A DNA stretch of 13,467 nt from Streptomyces sp. NRRL S-31. Lineage in GTDB: Bacteria > Actinomycetota > Actinomycetes > Streptomycetales > Streptomycetaceae. The notes below the pieces were generated by a model, which had not been told where the DNA came from, ran no database searches, and was given only the letters and a program-made list of their open reading frames with translations. Position numbers and translations under genes: made by a program. The stretch spans positions 1 through 13,467 of the forward strand of contig NZ_JOCB01000148.1 in assembly GCF_000718775.1 (NCBI RefSeq). Reading direction: 5' to 3'. Of this stretch, positions 1 to 6,146 are shown piece after piece (positions within the stretch are counted from its first letter, which is position 1; each line of letters opens with the position of its first letter).

Positions 1-99
1 GGGCCACTGCGCTCACGCGAGGGGGTAAGCGGCGCAACCGTGGCGGCACGCGGAAGCGGCGGGGGTGTTGCAGACGCCGAAGCGTCCCGTACGCTGGAC
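1..99. repeat. Terminal direct repeat, copy 1 (circle closure)
   Basis: This 99-bp segment is identical, base for base, to the last 99 bases of the window. A single exact overlap of 99 bases at contig ends is the usual signature of a circular replicon assembled from a de Bruijn graph, so one copy should be removed and the molecule read as a 13,368-bp circle. The segment lies directly upstream of rep. It contains a small hairpin at 73-86 (GACGC, loop CGAA, GCGTC) that could belong to the rep promoter or the origin. Confidence 0.95.
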
Positions 100-135
100 A
101 CAGACGAGTCCCTTGGTGTGAAGGCCGGGCGGACG

Positions 136-498
136 TCAGAAACGGCTCGGGATTAGGCCCCCGGGCCGTTTCGCTTTTCTCGGGCTGATCCTGCCACTCC
201 GCGCAACCGCTGTTCCCCCCGGCACGCCTGACGGTGTCTCGCCCCTTGCGCAACGGTCGGCGTGGTCCTGGTGGCGGGTGACGAGCTGGTGGACGTCGGC
301 GCGGCCGGCGGCGTGCTCGGCGTGGCCGCAGGCGCAGGCGTAGGCGGCGCGCGGCATCGGCGCCGCGGCGATCCAAAGGCCAGGGCAGTCAGGAGTCGGC
401 TGGAGGGTGCTCACGTCCTGATAGACGGGGTGAGCCGCTGATCCATTACGCGCGGCCCCCGCGCACGCGTACGCGTAGGACGGTCTCACGAGTTCCAC
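136..498 (-). CDS. Small Cys/His putative zinc-binding protein, hypothetical
   Basis: A 120-residue ORF starting at GTG 498. The start is supported by an AAAGGA Shine-Dalgarno about 6-7 bases upstream. The recognisable core is residues 39-83: PGLWIAAAPMPRAAYACACGH, followed by a spaced histidine (about H76) and cysteine (C83). This gives a C-x-C...H...C arrangement that could bind zinc. Short proteins with this 'APMPxAAYACxCG' pattern are, to my memory, common on Streptomyces plasmids but have no assigned role. It is the last minus-strand gene before rep across the circle junction and could affect replication or copy control, but that is only position. The C-terminal 30 residues are Arg/Pro-rich and overlap a terminator-like hairpin. 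Confidence 0.6.
   Translation of the reverse strand: MELVRPSYAYACAGAARNGSAAHPVYQDVSTLQPTPDCPGLWIAAAPMPRAAYACACGHAEHAAGRADVHQLVTRHQDHADRCARGETPSGVPGGTAVARSGRISPRKAKRPGGLIPSRF
140..171. terminator. Hairpin, possible bidirectional terminator
   Basis: The arms AAACGGCTCGGG (140-151) and CCCGGGCCGTTT (160-171) pair with one G.U-type mismatch. T-rich sequence follows on both sides: CGCTTTT on the plus strand and TTTCTG on the minus strand. It lies inside the last codons of the small minus-strand gene ending at 136. It could terminate that gene before rep, or stop transcription entering from the plus side. Confidence 0.5.
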
Positions 499-777
499 GA
501 GCGTTCCTTTCTGCTGGTCAGGGGCGCGACGGTAGGTCTCACAACGGACAGCCCCCGCTATCGGTACGTCTGCGGCGAAGATCTGTTACACCCTCCCCCG
601 GTAAATCGGTACGAACTGGGGTGATACGCCGGGTTGTTGCGCAGGTTGCGCAGGTCCATGCACGCGCGCCCGCGCGATGGGTGGGTCCCAAAAGTCCCAA
701 AACCCTGGTGGGGCTGGTGTGACTTGGAGGGCCGGAAGAAGCCCCGCCGGGTATCCGGCGGGGCTCCGGGGGGGGTG
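499..777. other. Gene-free region with tandem 9-mers; candidate origin or control region
   Basis: No ORF here looks coding. The segment holds two back-to-back GTTGCGCAG units (636-644, 645-653), two back-to-back GTCCCAAAA units (685-693, 694-702), and a palindrome CGCGCG-CC-CGCGCG (663-676) between them. It also carries CGAACTGGGGT near 612-622, matching the third copy of the repeat family found at 11385-11413. It is one of the few AT-containing patches of the plasmid. It lies between the end of the transfer operon and the gene upstream of rep. The iteron-like repeats make it a candidate Rep-binding or single-strand origin site, but no experimentally known nick sequence is recognisable to me. 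Confidence 0.35.
740..765 (-). terminator. Terminator of the transfer/spread operon
   Basis: A perfect hairpin with 11-bp arms, AGCCCCGCCGG (740-750) and CCGGCGGGGCT (755-765), and loop GTAT. On the minus strand it is followed by TTCTTCC. It sits 12 bases after the stop codon of the RapZ-like gene, the last gene of the long minus-strand operon. Confidence 0.85.
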
Positions 778-1179
778 CTACGGCTTGCTGGGCTCGCGGT
801 TGTGGACCCCGGCGGGCAACAGCGCCAGGTCGACGTCGCGGTGCTCGACAGTGGCCTCGTCACCGGCTTCGCACAGCAGCTCGTACGAGAGACGGGCCAG
901 GCCGACGCTGCGGTGCCGGCCGCCGGTGCAGCCCCACCCGATCGTGACGTCGGCGCCGGTCTCCTCGGCGAGAACGCGGGCGGTAGTGACCACGTTGGCC
1001 GCCAGCCGCTCGGCGCCCGGCGTGTTCCTGACGTGGTCGTAGACCTCCTGGTCCAGCCCGGTGCGGTGCTTCAGCTCCGGGTCATGGAACGGGTTGCGGA
1101 GCAAGGCCCGCAAGTCGAAGGTCAGGTCGGCGGTGGGGGCGGGGCCGTGGCCGTAGCCGAAGGAGATGATCCGGATCAT
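778..1179 (-). CDS. Stand-alone RapZ C-terminal-domain protein
   Basis: A 133-residue protein starting at ATG 1179, which overlaps the upstream stop by four bases (ATGA). The whole length matches the C-terminal domain of RapZ/YvcJ. It has SFGYGHG at residues 6-12, FDLR...RNPFHDPEL at 21-36, GLDQEV at 41-46, the signature GCTGGRHRSV at 83-92 and an HRDV segment at 113-116. The N-terminal P-loop kinase-like domain of RapZ (full length about 285 residues) is absent. In Enterobacteria the C-terminal domain of RapZ binds small RNA and senses metabolites. What the isolated domain does on actinomycete plasmids is not known to me. It is the last gene of the transfer operon, followed at once by a terminator. 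Family assignment is confident; function is open. Confidence 0.85.
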   Translation of the reverse strand: MIRIISFGYGHGPAPTADLTFDLRALLRNPFHDPELKHRTGLDQEVYDHVRNTPGAERLAANVVTTARVLAEETGADVTIGWGCTGGRHRSVGLARLSYELLCEAGDEATVEHRDVDLALLPAGVHNREPSKP

Positions 1180-1547
1180 CGGGCGGCCTCCGTGGAGTAG
1201 TTCGTGAGCAGATGGAACGGGAACGGAGCGGTCTCCATGTGCACGCCGAAGTCCCGGATCCAGTACCAGTGGAACGGGAAGGTGGGGACGCCCGACCCCA
1301 TGAGGGCGACGGCCCGGTGATGGCCGTCGGCCACGTACACGTCGGGGTGGCGGTCGCTGACTCCGAGGGTGATCGGCTCGCGCAGGCCCTCGCGGGGGAT
1401 GGACCGGCGGAGTTCCTCGACCAGGGCGCGGTCCTTGGGCCGGGTCTCGAAGCGCCGGCGGGCGTCGGCCCACCGGACGTACTCCGTCGGCCTGATGTGC
1501 TGGTCGCTGAGCAGCCGGGTGGGCATCTGGCCCCGGTACAGCCTCAT
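1176..1547 (-). CDS. ParB/sulfiredoxin-fold small protein
   Basis: A 123-residue protein. ATG 1547 overlaps the upstream stop as ATGA. Residues 14-85 fit the ParB N-terminal (ParB/Srx) fold: a conserved 'ALVEELRRSIPREGLREPITLGV' stretch, then VYVADGHHRAVAL at 70-82, where D74-G-H-H-R78 is the nucleotide-binding signature. There is no helix-turn-helix or dimerisation domain, so it is not a complete partition ParB. The C-terminus (residues 88-113) is rich in Phe, His and Trp. ParB-fold proteins bind CTP or ATP, and some act as nucleases or kinases. It is translationally coupled to the RapZ-domain gene, which suggests a shared job. Confidence 0.75.
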   Translation of the reverse strand: MRLYRGQMPTRLLSDQHIRPTEYVRWADARRRFETRPKDRALVEELRRSIPREGLREPITLGVSDRHPDVYVADGHHRAVALMGSGVPTFPFHWYWIRDFGVHMETAPFPFHLLTNYSTEAAR

Positions 1548-1903
1548 CGGGTCGCCTCCACGGTCCAGGTCCAGCCTTCACCGGCGGCGGCGGCACGGGC
1601 GGCAGCGTCGGCCAGGGCGCGGGCAACGGCGGCGGCGGAACCGCGGACGAACCGGTGCCGGGCGAGCTGGAGCAGGAGGCCGGCGACCTGGTCGAGCTTG
1701 GCGGCCGGGATGGTGCCGCCGGTGCCGGGGTCCCTGAGCAGGTCCACGAGGGGGCCGCGCTCGGCGGACGGCAGGCAGCCCTCGGCGTACCCGGCCAGGG
1801 CGGTCAGGACCTTGACGGGGTGGCGGTCCTCGCCGAAGAAGTCGCTGCCGTGGCTGACGACGACGTGGGACTGGGGGTCGATGATCTGCGGTCGACGGGT
1901 CAC
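1544..1903 (-). CDS. Hypothetical protein of the transfer operon
   Basis: A 119-residue protein read from GTG 1903, which overlaps the upstream stop as GTGA. Longer in-frame starts would run into the neighbouring membrane-protein gene in another frame. I recognise no domain. The N-terminal half contains the distinctive segment SHVVVSHGSDFFGEDRHP (residues 13-30), followed by a helical region and a strongly alanine-rich stretch at about residues 88-110. There is no signal peptide or membrane segment, so it is probably cytoplasmic. Its evidence is the unbroken chain of 4-bp overlaps on both sides and the high G/C at third codon positions. Confidence 0.7.
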   Translation of the reverse strand: MTRRPQIIDPQSHVVVSHGSDFFGEDRHPVKVLTALAGYAEGCLPSAERGPLVDLLRDPGTGGTIPAAKLDQVAGLLLQLARHRFVRGSAAAVARALADAAARAAAAGEGWTWTVEATR

Positions 1904-2349
1904 AGCGAGCCTCCCACGGCGATCAGGGCGGACAGGACGAGCAGTGCGGCACCCGCGTACATCAGGTCGATGGCCTGGCGCACGGCGGTGAACTTGGTGA
2001 CCGCGAGCCGGGACAGGCCGACGATGTCGGCGGCCAGGTCCCGGGTCTCGGCGGTGGCGGTGATCTGCTGGGGGGTGAGGGTGGCCCACAGCGGGAAGCC
2101 CTGGCGGCCGTTGAGGTTCGGGCGGACGGAGTGGAGCAGGAGTCCGGCCGTGACGGCCAGGACCGCGAGCCCGATCTCTCCGACGACGTACGCGGCCGGG
2201 GTCATCGGCAGGGCGCGGGCGAGGGTCCAGGCGCCGGCCAGGACCGCGCCGACGAACGCCAGCAGTAGTCCCGCCTTGACGTCGGTGCGGGCGATCTCCG
2301 CCCGGACCTCGGCGTGCTGAGCAGCTAAGACCTCATCGGTGATGCTCAT
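1900..2349 (-). CDS. PycTM / Pycsar-effector-like membrane protein
   Basis: A 149-residue protein starting at ATG 2349 (ATGA overlap with the spdB stop). An upstream in-frame start inside spdB is less likely. The order of elements matches the Pycsar effector TM family: an N-terminal amphipathic helix ending in EIARTDVKAGLLLAF (residues 18-32), TM1 about 26-45, TM2 about 53-74, the short motif RPNLNGRQGFP at 76-86, then a cytosolic helix with LSRLAVTKFTAVRQAIDLM (112-130) running into TM3 at about 128-146. In Pycsar defence such proteins damage the membrane when a cyclase makes cCMP or cUMP. No nucleotidyl cyclase gene is visible on this plasmid. The gene lies in the spread operon, where similar proteins have been called integral membrane plasmid transfer proteins. 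Fold assignment is likely; a defence role is only inference. Confidence 0.7.
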   Translation of the reverse strand: MSITDEVLAAQHAEVRAEIARTDVKAGLLLAFVGAVLAGAWTLARALPMTPAAYVVGEIGLAVLAVTAGLLLHSVRPNLNGRQGFPLWATLTPQQITATAETRDLAADIVGLSRLAVTKFTAVRQAIDLMYAGAALLVLSALIAVGGSL

Positions 2350-3440
2350 GCCGACACCCCTTCCAGCTCCTTGAAGCGGTTGGCGACCCACCCGGTAGAC
2401 CAGCCGGTGAGCGCGGCGACCTGACGCTGTGAGCGGCCCTCACGGACCGCCTTGGCGACCTCGGCGCGGGCGTCCTCCTCGCTCATCTTCTGGCCGGGCT
2501 TGGCGTCGTGAGCGGTCTCGTGAGCGGGGGTGCTCACAGTGGCGCTCACGGTCTGGCGGGGGGTGCTCACGGCGGCGCTCACGGACGCCAGGGCGGGCTT
2601 GCGAGTCTCGGTCGCCTTCCGGTCCCGTTCGGCCTGCTGTGCCCGCTCCTTGGCCTTGCGGACGGCCTCCTGCTGCTGCCGCTCACGCTCCTGCCGCTCC
2701 CGCTCTTCGTGGCGCTCGCGGTCGATGCGCTCCTGTTCCTCGCGGCGGAGGGCGGCGGCCCGCTCCTCTCGCTGCCGCTCCAACTCGGCTTCGTGCTCAC
2801 GCTCCTCGCGGGCGACGCGGGCGGCGTGCTCACGCTCGCGCTCACGTTCGGCCGCCTCCTGCTCACGGCGCTCACGGGCGGCGGCCTCCTGGCGCTCACG
2901 CTCCTGCCGGGCGGCTTCCTGCTCGCGCTCACGGTCGGCCCGCCGCTCTTCACGGAGCTGGCGCTCACGCTCGCGCTCACGGTCGGCCTCGGCCTGGTGC
3001 TCACGCTCGATCCGCTCGATCGCCGTGGTGATCGCGCGGCGCCACTTCAAGCCCGCCTCGGCCGTGACGATGAGCAGGATCGGCGCGACCGCGTGGACGC
3101 CGACGCCCACCAGGTCGCCCTTGAGCGCGGAGTCTCCGACGTTGAGCGCAAGCGTCATCAGTCCGGTGAGCCACCGCAGCAGCGCCGGCCAGAACCCAGC
3201 GTCGCCGTCGAGGCGGGCGACGATCGCGTCGACCCGCACCACGATGACCACGGCTGCGTCCACGACGATCGGCAGGATCGGCGCGGTCAGCCCCCAGCCC
3301 TCCGGCGTCACCCGCTGCACGAGCGGGGTGACGGTGAGGACCGAGAACAGGACCGCCCCGGCGACGATGACCCACGACAGGCGCAGGATGCGTTCCGCAG
3401 CGTCGACTTGGGCTTGGGTGTCGAGCTTCACGCCGATCAC
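2346..3440 (-). CDS. spdB: SpdB-type plasmid spread protein
   Basis: A 364-residue membrane protein. GTG 3440 overlaps the preceding stop as GTGA. GTG 3431, 8 bases after GGGGAG, is an alternative start. Four hydrophobic segments lie at about residues 21-40, 52-70, 84-101 and 112-128 (DUF2637-like membrane domain). A very long Glu/Arg-rich coiled coil follows (about 131-278), then a Ser/Thr/Pro linker (279-318), and a helix-turn-helix-like tail with SQRQVAALTGWSTGWVANRF (337-356). Known SpdB proteins of pSVH1, pSN22 and pIJ101-type plasmids are membrane-associated, bind DNA and promote intramycelial spreading, where TraB-delivered DNA crosses septa. The DNA of the coiled-coil and linker part is packed with a GTGAGC motif; see the separate repeat entry. 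Confidence 0.85.
   Translation of the reverse strand: MIGVKLDTQAQVDAAERILRLSWVIVAGAVLFSVLTVTPLVQRVTPEGWGLTAPILPIVVDAAVVIVVRVDAIVARLDGDAGFWPALLRWLTGLMTLALNVGDSALKGDLVGVGVHAVAPILLIVTAEAGLKWRRAITTAIERIEREHQAEADRERERERQLREERRADREREQEAARQERERQEAAARERREQEAAEREREREHAARVAREEREHEAELERQREERAAALRREEQERIDRERHEERERQERERQQQEAVRKAKERAQQAERDRKATETRKPALASVSAAVSTPRQTVSATVSTPAHETAHDAKPGQKMSEEDARAEVAKAVREGRSQRQVAALTGWSTGWVANRFKELEGVSA
2407..3004. repeat. GTGAGC/GCTCAC motif cluster inside spdB
   Basis: The hexamer GCTCAC occurs 15 times on the plus strand (starting at 2532, 2544, 2565, 2577, 2681, 2795, 2828, 2840, 2861, 2870, 2894, 2927, 2963, 2975, 2999). Its complement GTGAGC occurs four times (2407, 2429, 2508, 2520). 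That is 19 hits in about 600 bp, against roughly 14 that I counted in the other 12.8 kb. Many are exactly 12 bp apart. In spdB they are read as Arg-Glu, Val-Ser, Ala-His, Leu-Thr and, with a rare TCA codon, Ser, so the motif is kept in several frames and both orientations. Confidence 0.7.
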
Positions 3441-3916
3441 TCCCCGACCCTGGAGCGGGCGCCGATGCCGCGCGCGGTCGACGTGATCTCGGTCCGCTTG
3501 ATCACGGTGCCCTGGTAGACGTTCGTGGTCGACGCCTTGCGGGCCTTGGAGATGGCGCCGCCGAGGGCCGTGGCCAGGGCGGCGGCCCCGGCGAACGGGG
3601 CGGTGACGGCGAGGACCCCGGTCAGGGTCACGGAGGAAAGGGCCTGAAGGAAAAGCCAGGCCGCGCAGCCGAGTCCCACCGCGCCGGCGCCGACGCCGAT
3701 GGAGGCGACCGCGACTCCGGCGGCCCACTGAGGGACGATCCGGGTCTCGGGCTGGAGGACGGGCGGGGCGGAGCCGATGGCGGGGACCGGGGTGGTGTCG
3801 CGGAAGGTGGTCGCCGCGGGCGCCGGCGTCTCGGGCCGGTACGCCTCGCGGATCAGCCGCTTCGCTTCGGCGGACGCCTCGGTGTCGGTCAGGGGATACT
3901 GCGGGTCGGTGGTCAC
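3437..3916 (-). CDS. Small membrane protein of the spread operon (Spd-like)
   Basis: A 159-residue protein. GTG 3916 is preceded by GGAGG six bases upstream. Residues 1-60 are soluble and proline-rich. Two hydrophobic segments follow (about 66-92 and 96-120, Gly/Ala-rich), then a basic tail TTNVYQGTVIKRTEITSTARGIGARSR. Two-TM proteins at this position, between tra and spdB, are typical of Streptomyces plasmids and are usually called SpdA, SpdC or SpdD. They help spreading and probably form a septal complex with SpdB. Sequence similarity to a particular Spd is not something I can prove. It is the first gene after the clt-like repeat array and is coupled to spdB by a GTGA overlap. Confidence 0.7.
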   Translation of the reverse strand: MTTDPQYPLTDTEASAEAKRLIREAYRPETPAPAATTFRDTTPVPAIGSAPPVLQPETRIVPQWAAGVAVASIGVGAGAVGLGCAAWLFLQALSSVTLTGVLAVTAPFAGAAALATALGGAISKARKASTTNVYQGTVIKRTEITSTARGIGARSRVGE

Positions 3917-3977
3917 GGGATGCCTCCGTGGCTGTCGTCAGGCGGGCCGCCCCGATTCGAGCGGGGCGGTCCGTCGC

Positions 3978-4099
3978 TGTGCGGGGGGTGTGCGGTCGTG
4001 CTGTGCGGGGGTGTGCGAGCCGCTGTGCGGCCCCTTTCACACGCCGTGTGACATGGGAATTCGCGCTGTGCGGCTGTGCGGGGTGTGCGGGGTGTGCGG
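3978..4099. repeat. Candidate clt: nine TGTGCGG repeats after traB
   Basis: TGTGCGG starts at 3978, 3989, 4002, 4024, 4067, 4075, 4084 and 4093, with the variant TGTGCGA at 4012. With the preceding base each is an 8-mer, C or G followed by TGTGCGG. Successive starts are 8-13 bp apart except for a 43-bp gap, which contains an inverted repeat CACAC-GCC-GTGTG (4038-4050). The array fills the non-coding gap between the traB stop codon and the next gene. In pSVH1 and related plasmids the clt locus, bound by the winged helix of TraB, consists of short 8-bp TRS repeats near the 3' end of traB. The position, unit length and clustering fit; binding has not been shown here. Confidence 0.75.
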
Positions 4100-6130
4100 T
4101 CAGCCGCCGACACCGGCCAGGACCGGCAGGAGCCGGTACACGCCCGCCTCCCCGGTCGGGGCCAGGCGCCCTTCCTCCGCGAGCCGCTTCATCTCCCGGG
4201 AGACCCACGAGCGGTCGCGGCCGATCTGCTCCAGGTACGGCCCGAGATCCTTGACCGCGACCGTGCCGGGGCCGACGGAGGCGAGCATCTCCACCAGCTC
4301 AGCGAGCAGCTCCCGCGCCTCCTCCGTCGACGGCTTGCCCTCCGGGAGCGCGGCGTCGACGCCGGCGGCGGGCAGTTCGGCCGTGGCGTCCAGGTCAGCG
4401 TCCTCGGCGTCGACGAGCGCGGCGACCGCCTGGGCGGACTCCTGGGCGTCGGTCGGAGCCTGAGCCTGGGCGGGAACCGTGGCGGCGGCCGGGGCCGGGG
4501 CGCCTGCCCGGGCATGGCGCTCGGTGAAGAGCTGGCCCGCGACCTTGGCCGCGATGTCCTCGGTGACCGTGCCAGTGCTCTGGGGCCGGACGCCGGCGAA
4601 CTGGGCCACGATCCAGGCGGCGGCCTTCTCGTACTCGCCGGACGGGCCGGTCCAGAACGTCCTGGCCGGGTTCGCGTACAGGTCCTCGTCCACCCCGGCG
4701 GACACCATGTAGACGTAGCCCTTGCGCTTGTTGCCCCACGCGGCCGGGTTGGCGCCCGCCTCCAGGACCTCCTCCGGGAGCGCGAACGAAGCGTCGTCGC
4801 CCCGGACTCCGAAGCACATCGCGGCCGGGAGGGACGCGCGGGTGTCGGTGGAGAGCTGGTAGCCGGACGCCCGCTGCATGGAGATAACGAGGGAGACACC
4901 GGCGGACCGGGCCTCCTGCGCGATGCCGGTGAACACGTCGTCACCCAGCTCGCGCAGCAGCTTGGCGGCCTCCTCGAACCACGCGACCAGGTACGGCATC
5001 CCATCGCAGCCGCAGGCGCCGGCCGCGCGGCACGAGTGAGCCGGATCGGTCTGCTTCTCGGCGGCCGCGGGCTCCCACGCACGGTAGCTGTGATCCCGCA
5101 GCCAGGCCGCACGGGCGGGGATGACGGCCTGGACGGTGGCGACCATCGCGGAGGCCGACACGGTGTCCAGGGCAGCCCAGTCGAGCGCCGGGACGAGCGG
5201 GAGGAAGTCCTGTCCGCCCTTCGCCGCGTCGGACAACCACACCGAGACGTCCCGGCGGGTCAGCAACTCGAAGAACAGGTCGAGGGCGCCCTCCGTCTTG
5301 CCGCTGCCGGTCATCCCCATGACGAGCATGTGGATCGCGTCCAGGAGCGGCAGCACCAGGTCGCTGCCGTCGTCGTACACGCCGATCCGCAGCGGCACGG
5401 CGATGGACTGACCGGGGGCAAACGGCCCCGGGTACAGCGTCGGGGTCTTGAGCATGTCCTCGGGCACGATCACGAACTGGCCCTTCCTGGCGGAGTCGGG
5501 GTCGTGCTGGACGCGGATGGCCGTGGTCGGCACGTCGAGGGCGGAGGCGATCCGGGGGAGCGCCTTGGCAACGTCGTCGTTGGTCAGCTCCCCGGCGGGC
5601 AGCTCGTACGGCACGGTGACGCGGTTCGGCTCGACCTTGATCTGGCGGAGCTTGGTGCGGGCGAGCCCGACCTTCTCCAGCAGTCCCTTGTCCGAGTCGG
5701 ACCCGGACGTCTCCCCGCCGGCCGCACGCATGACGTGCCGGATGTTCCAGGACAGGGCGAGGGTTGCCCCGCCCATCAGGTACAGGTCAGGGAGCGGGCC
5801 GGTGAGCGGGCCGGACAGGGCGGCGGAGGTGAGCCAGGCCGACCCCGCCGCCACGGTGATGGCGGAGTGCAGACGGCGCTGGGGGCCGGTGGACTTGCCC
5901 GCCCACCAGGTCGCGGCCGTCAGGGCGGTGGAGGCGAGGGTGAGGCCGACGCCCGCCCACGGGGACCCGCCCCACTGCCAGTTCGCGCCGGCACCGGCCA
6001 GGCCGACCCCGCCCACGACGATCCACGGCGGCGTGTACGGCTTGGCCCGGTGCCACAGCCAGGCACCCATGCCGGTCGACCCGCCAGAGTTCAGGCGGTC
6101 CTCGTTCTGCTGCTGAAGATCCTTGCCCAT
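4100..6130 (-). CDS. traB: TraB conjugative DNA translocase (FtsK/SpoIIIE-like)
   Basis: A 676-residue ATPase. ATG 6130 follows a GGGGGAG Shine-Dalgarno seven bases upstream. The N-terminus carries about four weak membrane segments (residues 36-50, 58-75, 88-105, 113-130). The motor domain has Walker A GMTGSGKT at 272-279, a Walker B-like strand YLVAWFEEAAKLL at 380-392 with E386/E387, and the 'SLVISMQRAS' strand at 413-422 (FtsK: LILATQRPS). Three cysteines (367, 373, 375) sit in an insertion just before Walker B. An Ala/Pro/Glu-rich linker leads to a winged-helix domain at about 590-676 (WVSREMKRLAEEGRL), the part that reads clt in homologues. TraB of Streptomyces plasmids moves unprocessed double-stranded DNA at hyphal tips and is sufficient for transfer. 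The gene is probably repressed by the divergent GntR regulator. Confidence 0.95.
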   Translation of the reverse strand: MGKDLQQQNEDRLNSGGSTGMGAWLWHRAKPYTPPWIVVGGVGLAGAGANWQWGGSPWAGVGLTLASTALTAATWWAGKSTGPQRRLHSAITVAAGSAWLTSAALSGPLTGPLPDLYLMGGATLALSWNIRHVMRAAGGETSGSDSDKGLLEKVGLARTKLRQIKVEPNRVTVPYELPAGELTNDDVAKALPRIASALDVPTTAIRVQHDPDSARKGQFVIVPEDMLKTPTLYPGPFAPGQSIAVPLRIGVYDDGSDLVLPLLDAIHMLVMGMTGSGKTEGALDLFFELLTRRDVSVWLSDAAKGGQDFLPLVPALDWAALDTVSASAMVATVQAVIPARAAWLRDHSYRAWEPAAAEKQTDPAHSCRAAGACGCDGMPYLVAWFEEAAKLLRELGDDVFTGIAQEARSAGVSLVISMQRASGYQLSTDTRASLPAAMCFGVRGDDASFALPEEVLEAGANPAAWGNKRKGYVYMVSAGVDEDLYANPARTFWTGPSGEYEKAAAWIVAQFAGVRPQSTGTVTEDIAAKVAGQLFTERHARAGAPAPAAATVPAQAQAPTDAQESAQAVAALVDAEDADLDATAELPAAGVDAALPEGKPSTEEARELLAELVEMLASVGPGTVAVKDLGPYLEQIGRDRSWVSREMKRLAEEGRLAPTGEAGVYRLLPVLAGVGG

Positions 6131-6146
6131 CGTGGGTCTCCCCCTC

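Noticed and set aside
1176..1547. A ParAB-parS partition system
   Set aside because: The protein has only the ParB N-terminal fold, with no HTH, and no ParA-type ATPase is encoded.
634..2320. Plus-strand frames across the end of the transfer operon
   Set aside because: They are antisense to the RapZ-like, ParB-like and membrane-protein genes and show no conserved motif.
1900..2349. A complete Pycsar defence system
   Set aside because: No cyclase candidate is present beside the effector-like gene, so only the single protein is reported.
2500..3010. CRISPR-like or tandem-repeat array from the regular GCTCAC units
   Set aside because: Units are short, irregularly spaced and within a well-formed coding sequence; no repeat/spacer structure exists.
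2508..3518. Long plus-strand frames rich in Leu-Thr or Arg-Ser repeats opposite spdB
   Set aside because: Their repetitive sequence is the complement of the Glu/Arg coiled-coil codons of spdB; there are no sensible starts.
3441..4208. N-terminal extension of SpdB to 4208 in the same frame
   Set aside because: This part is Arg/Pro/His-rich, runs through the clt-like repeats and overlaps the two-TM protein gene in another frame; the GTGA overlap start fits far better.
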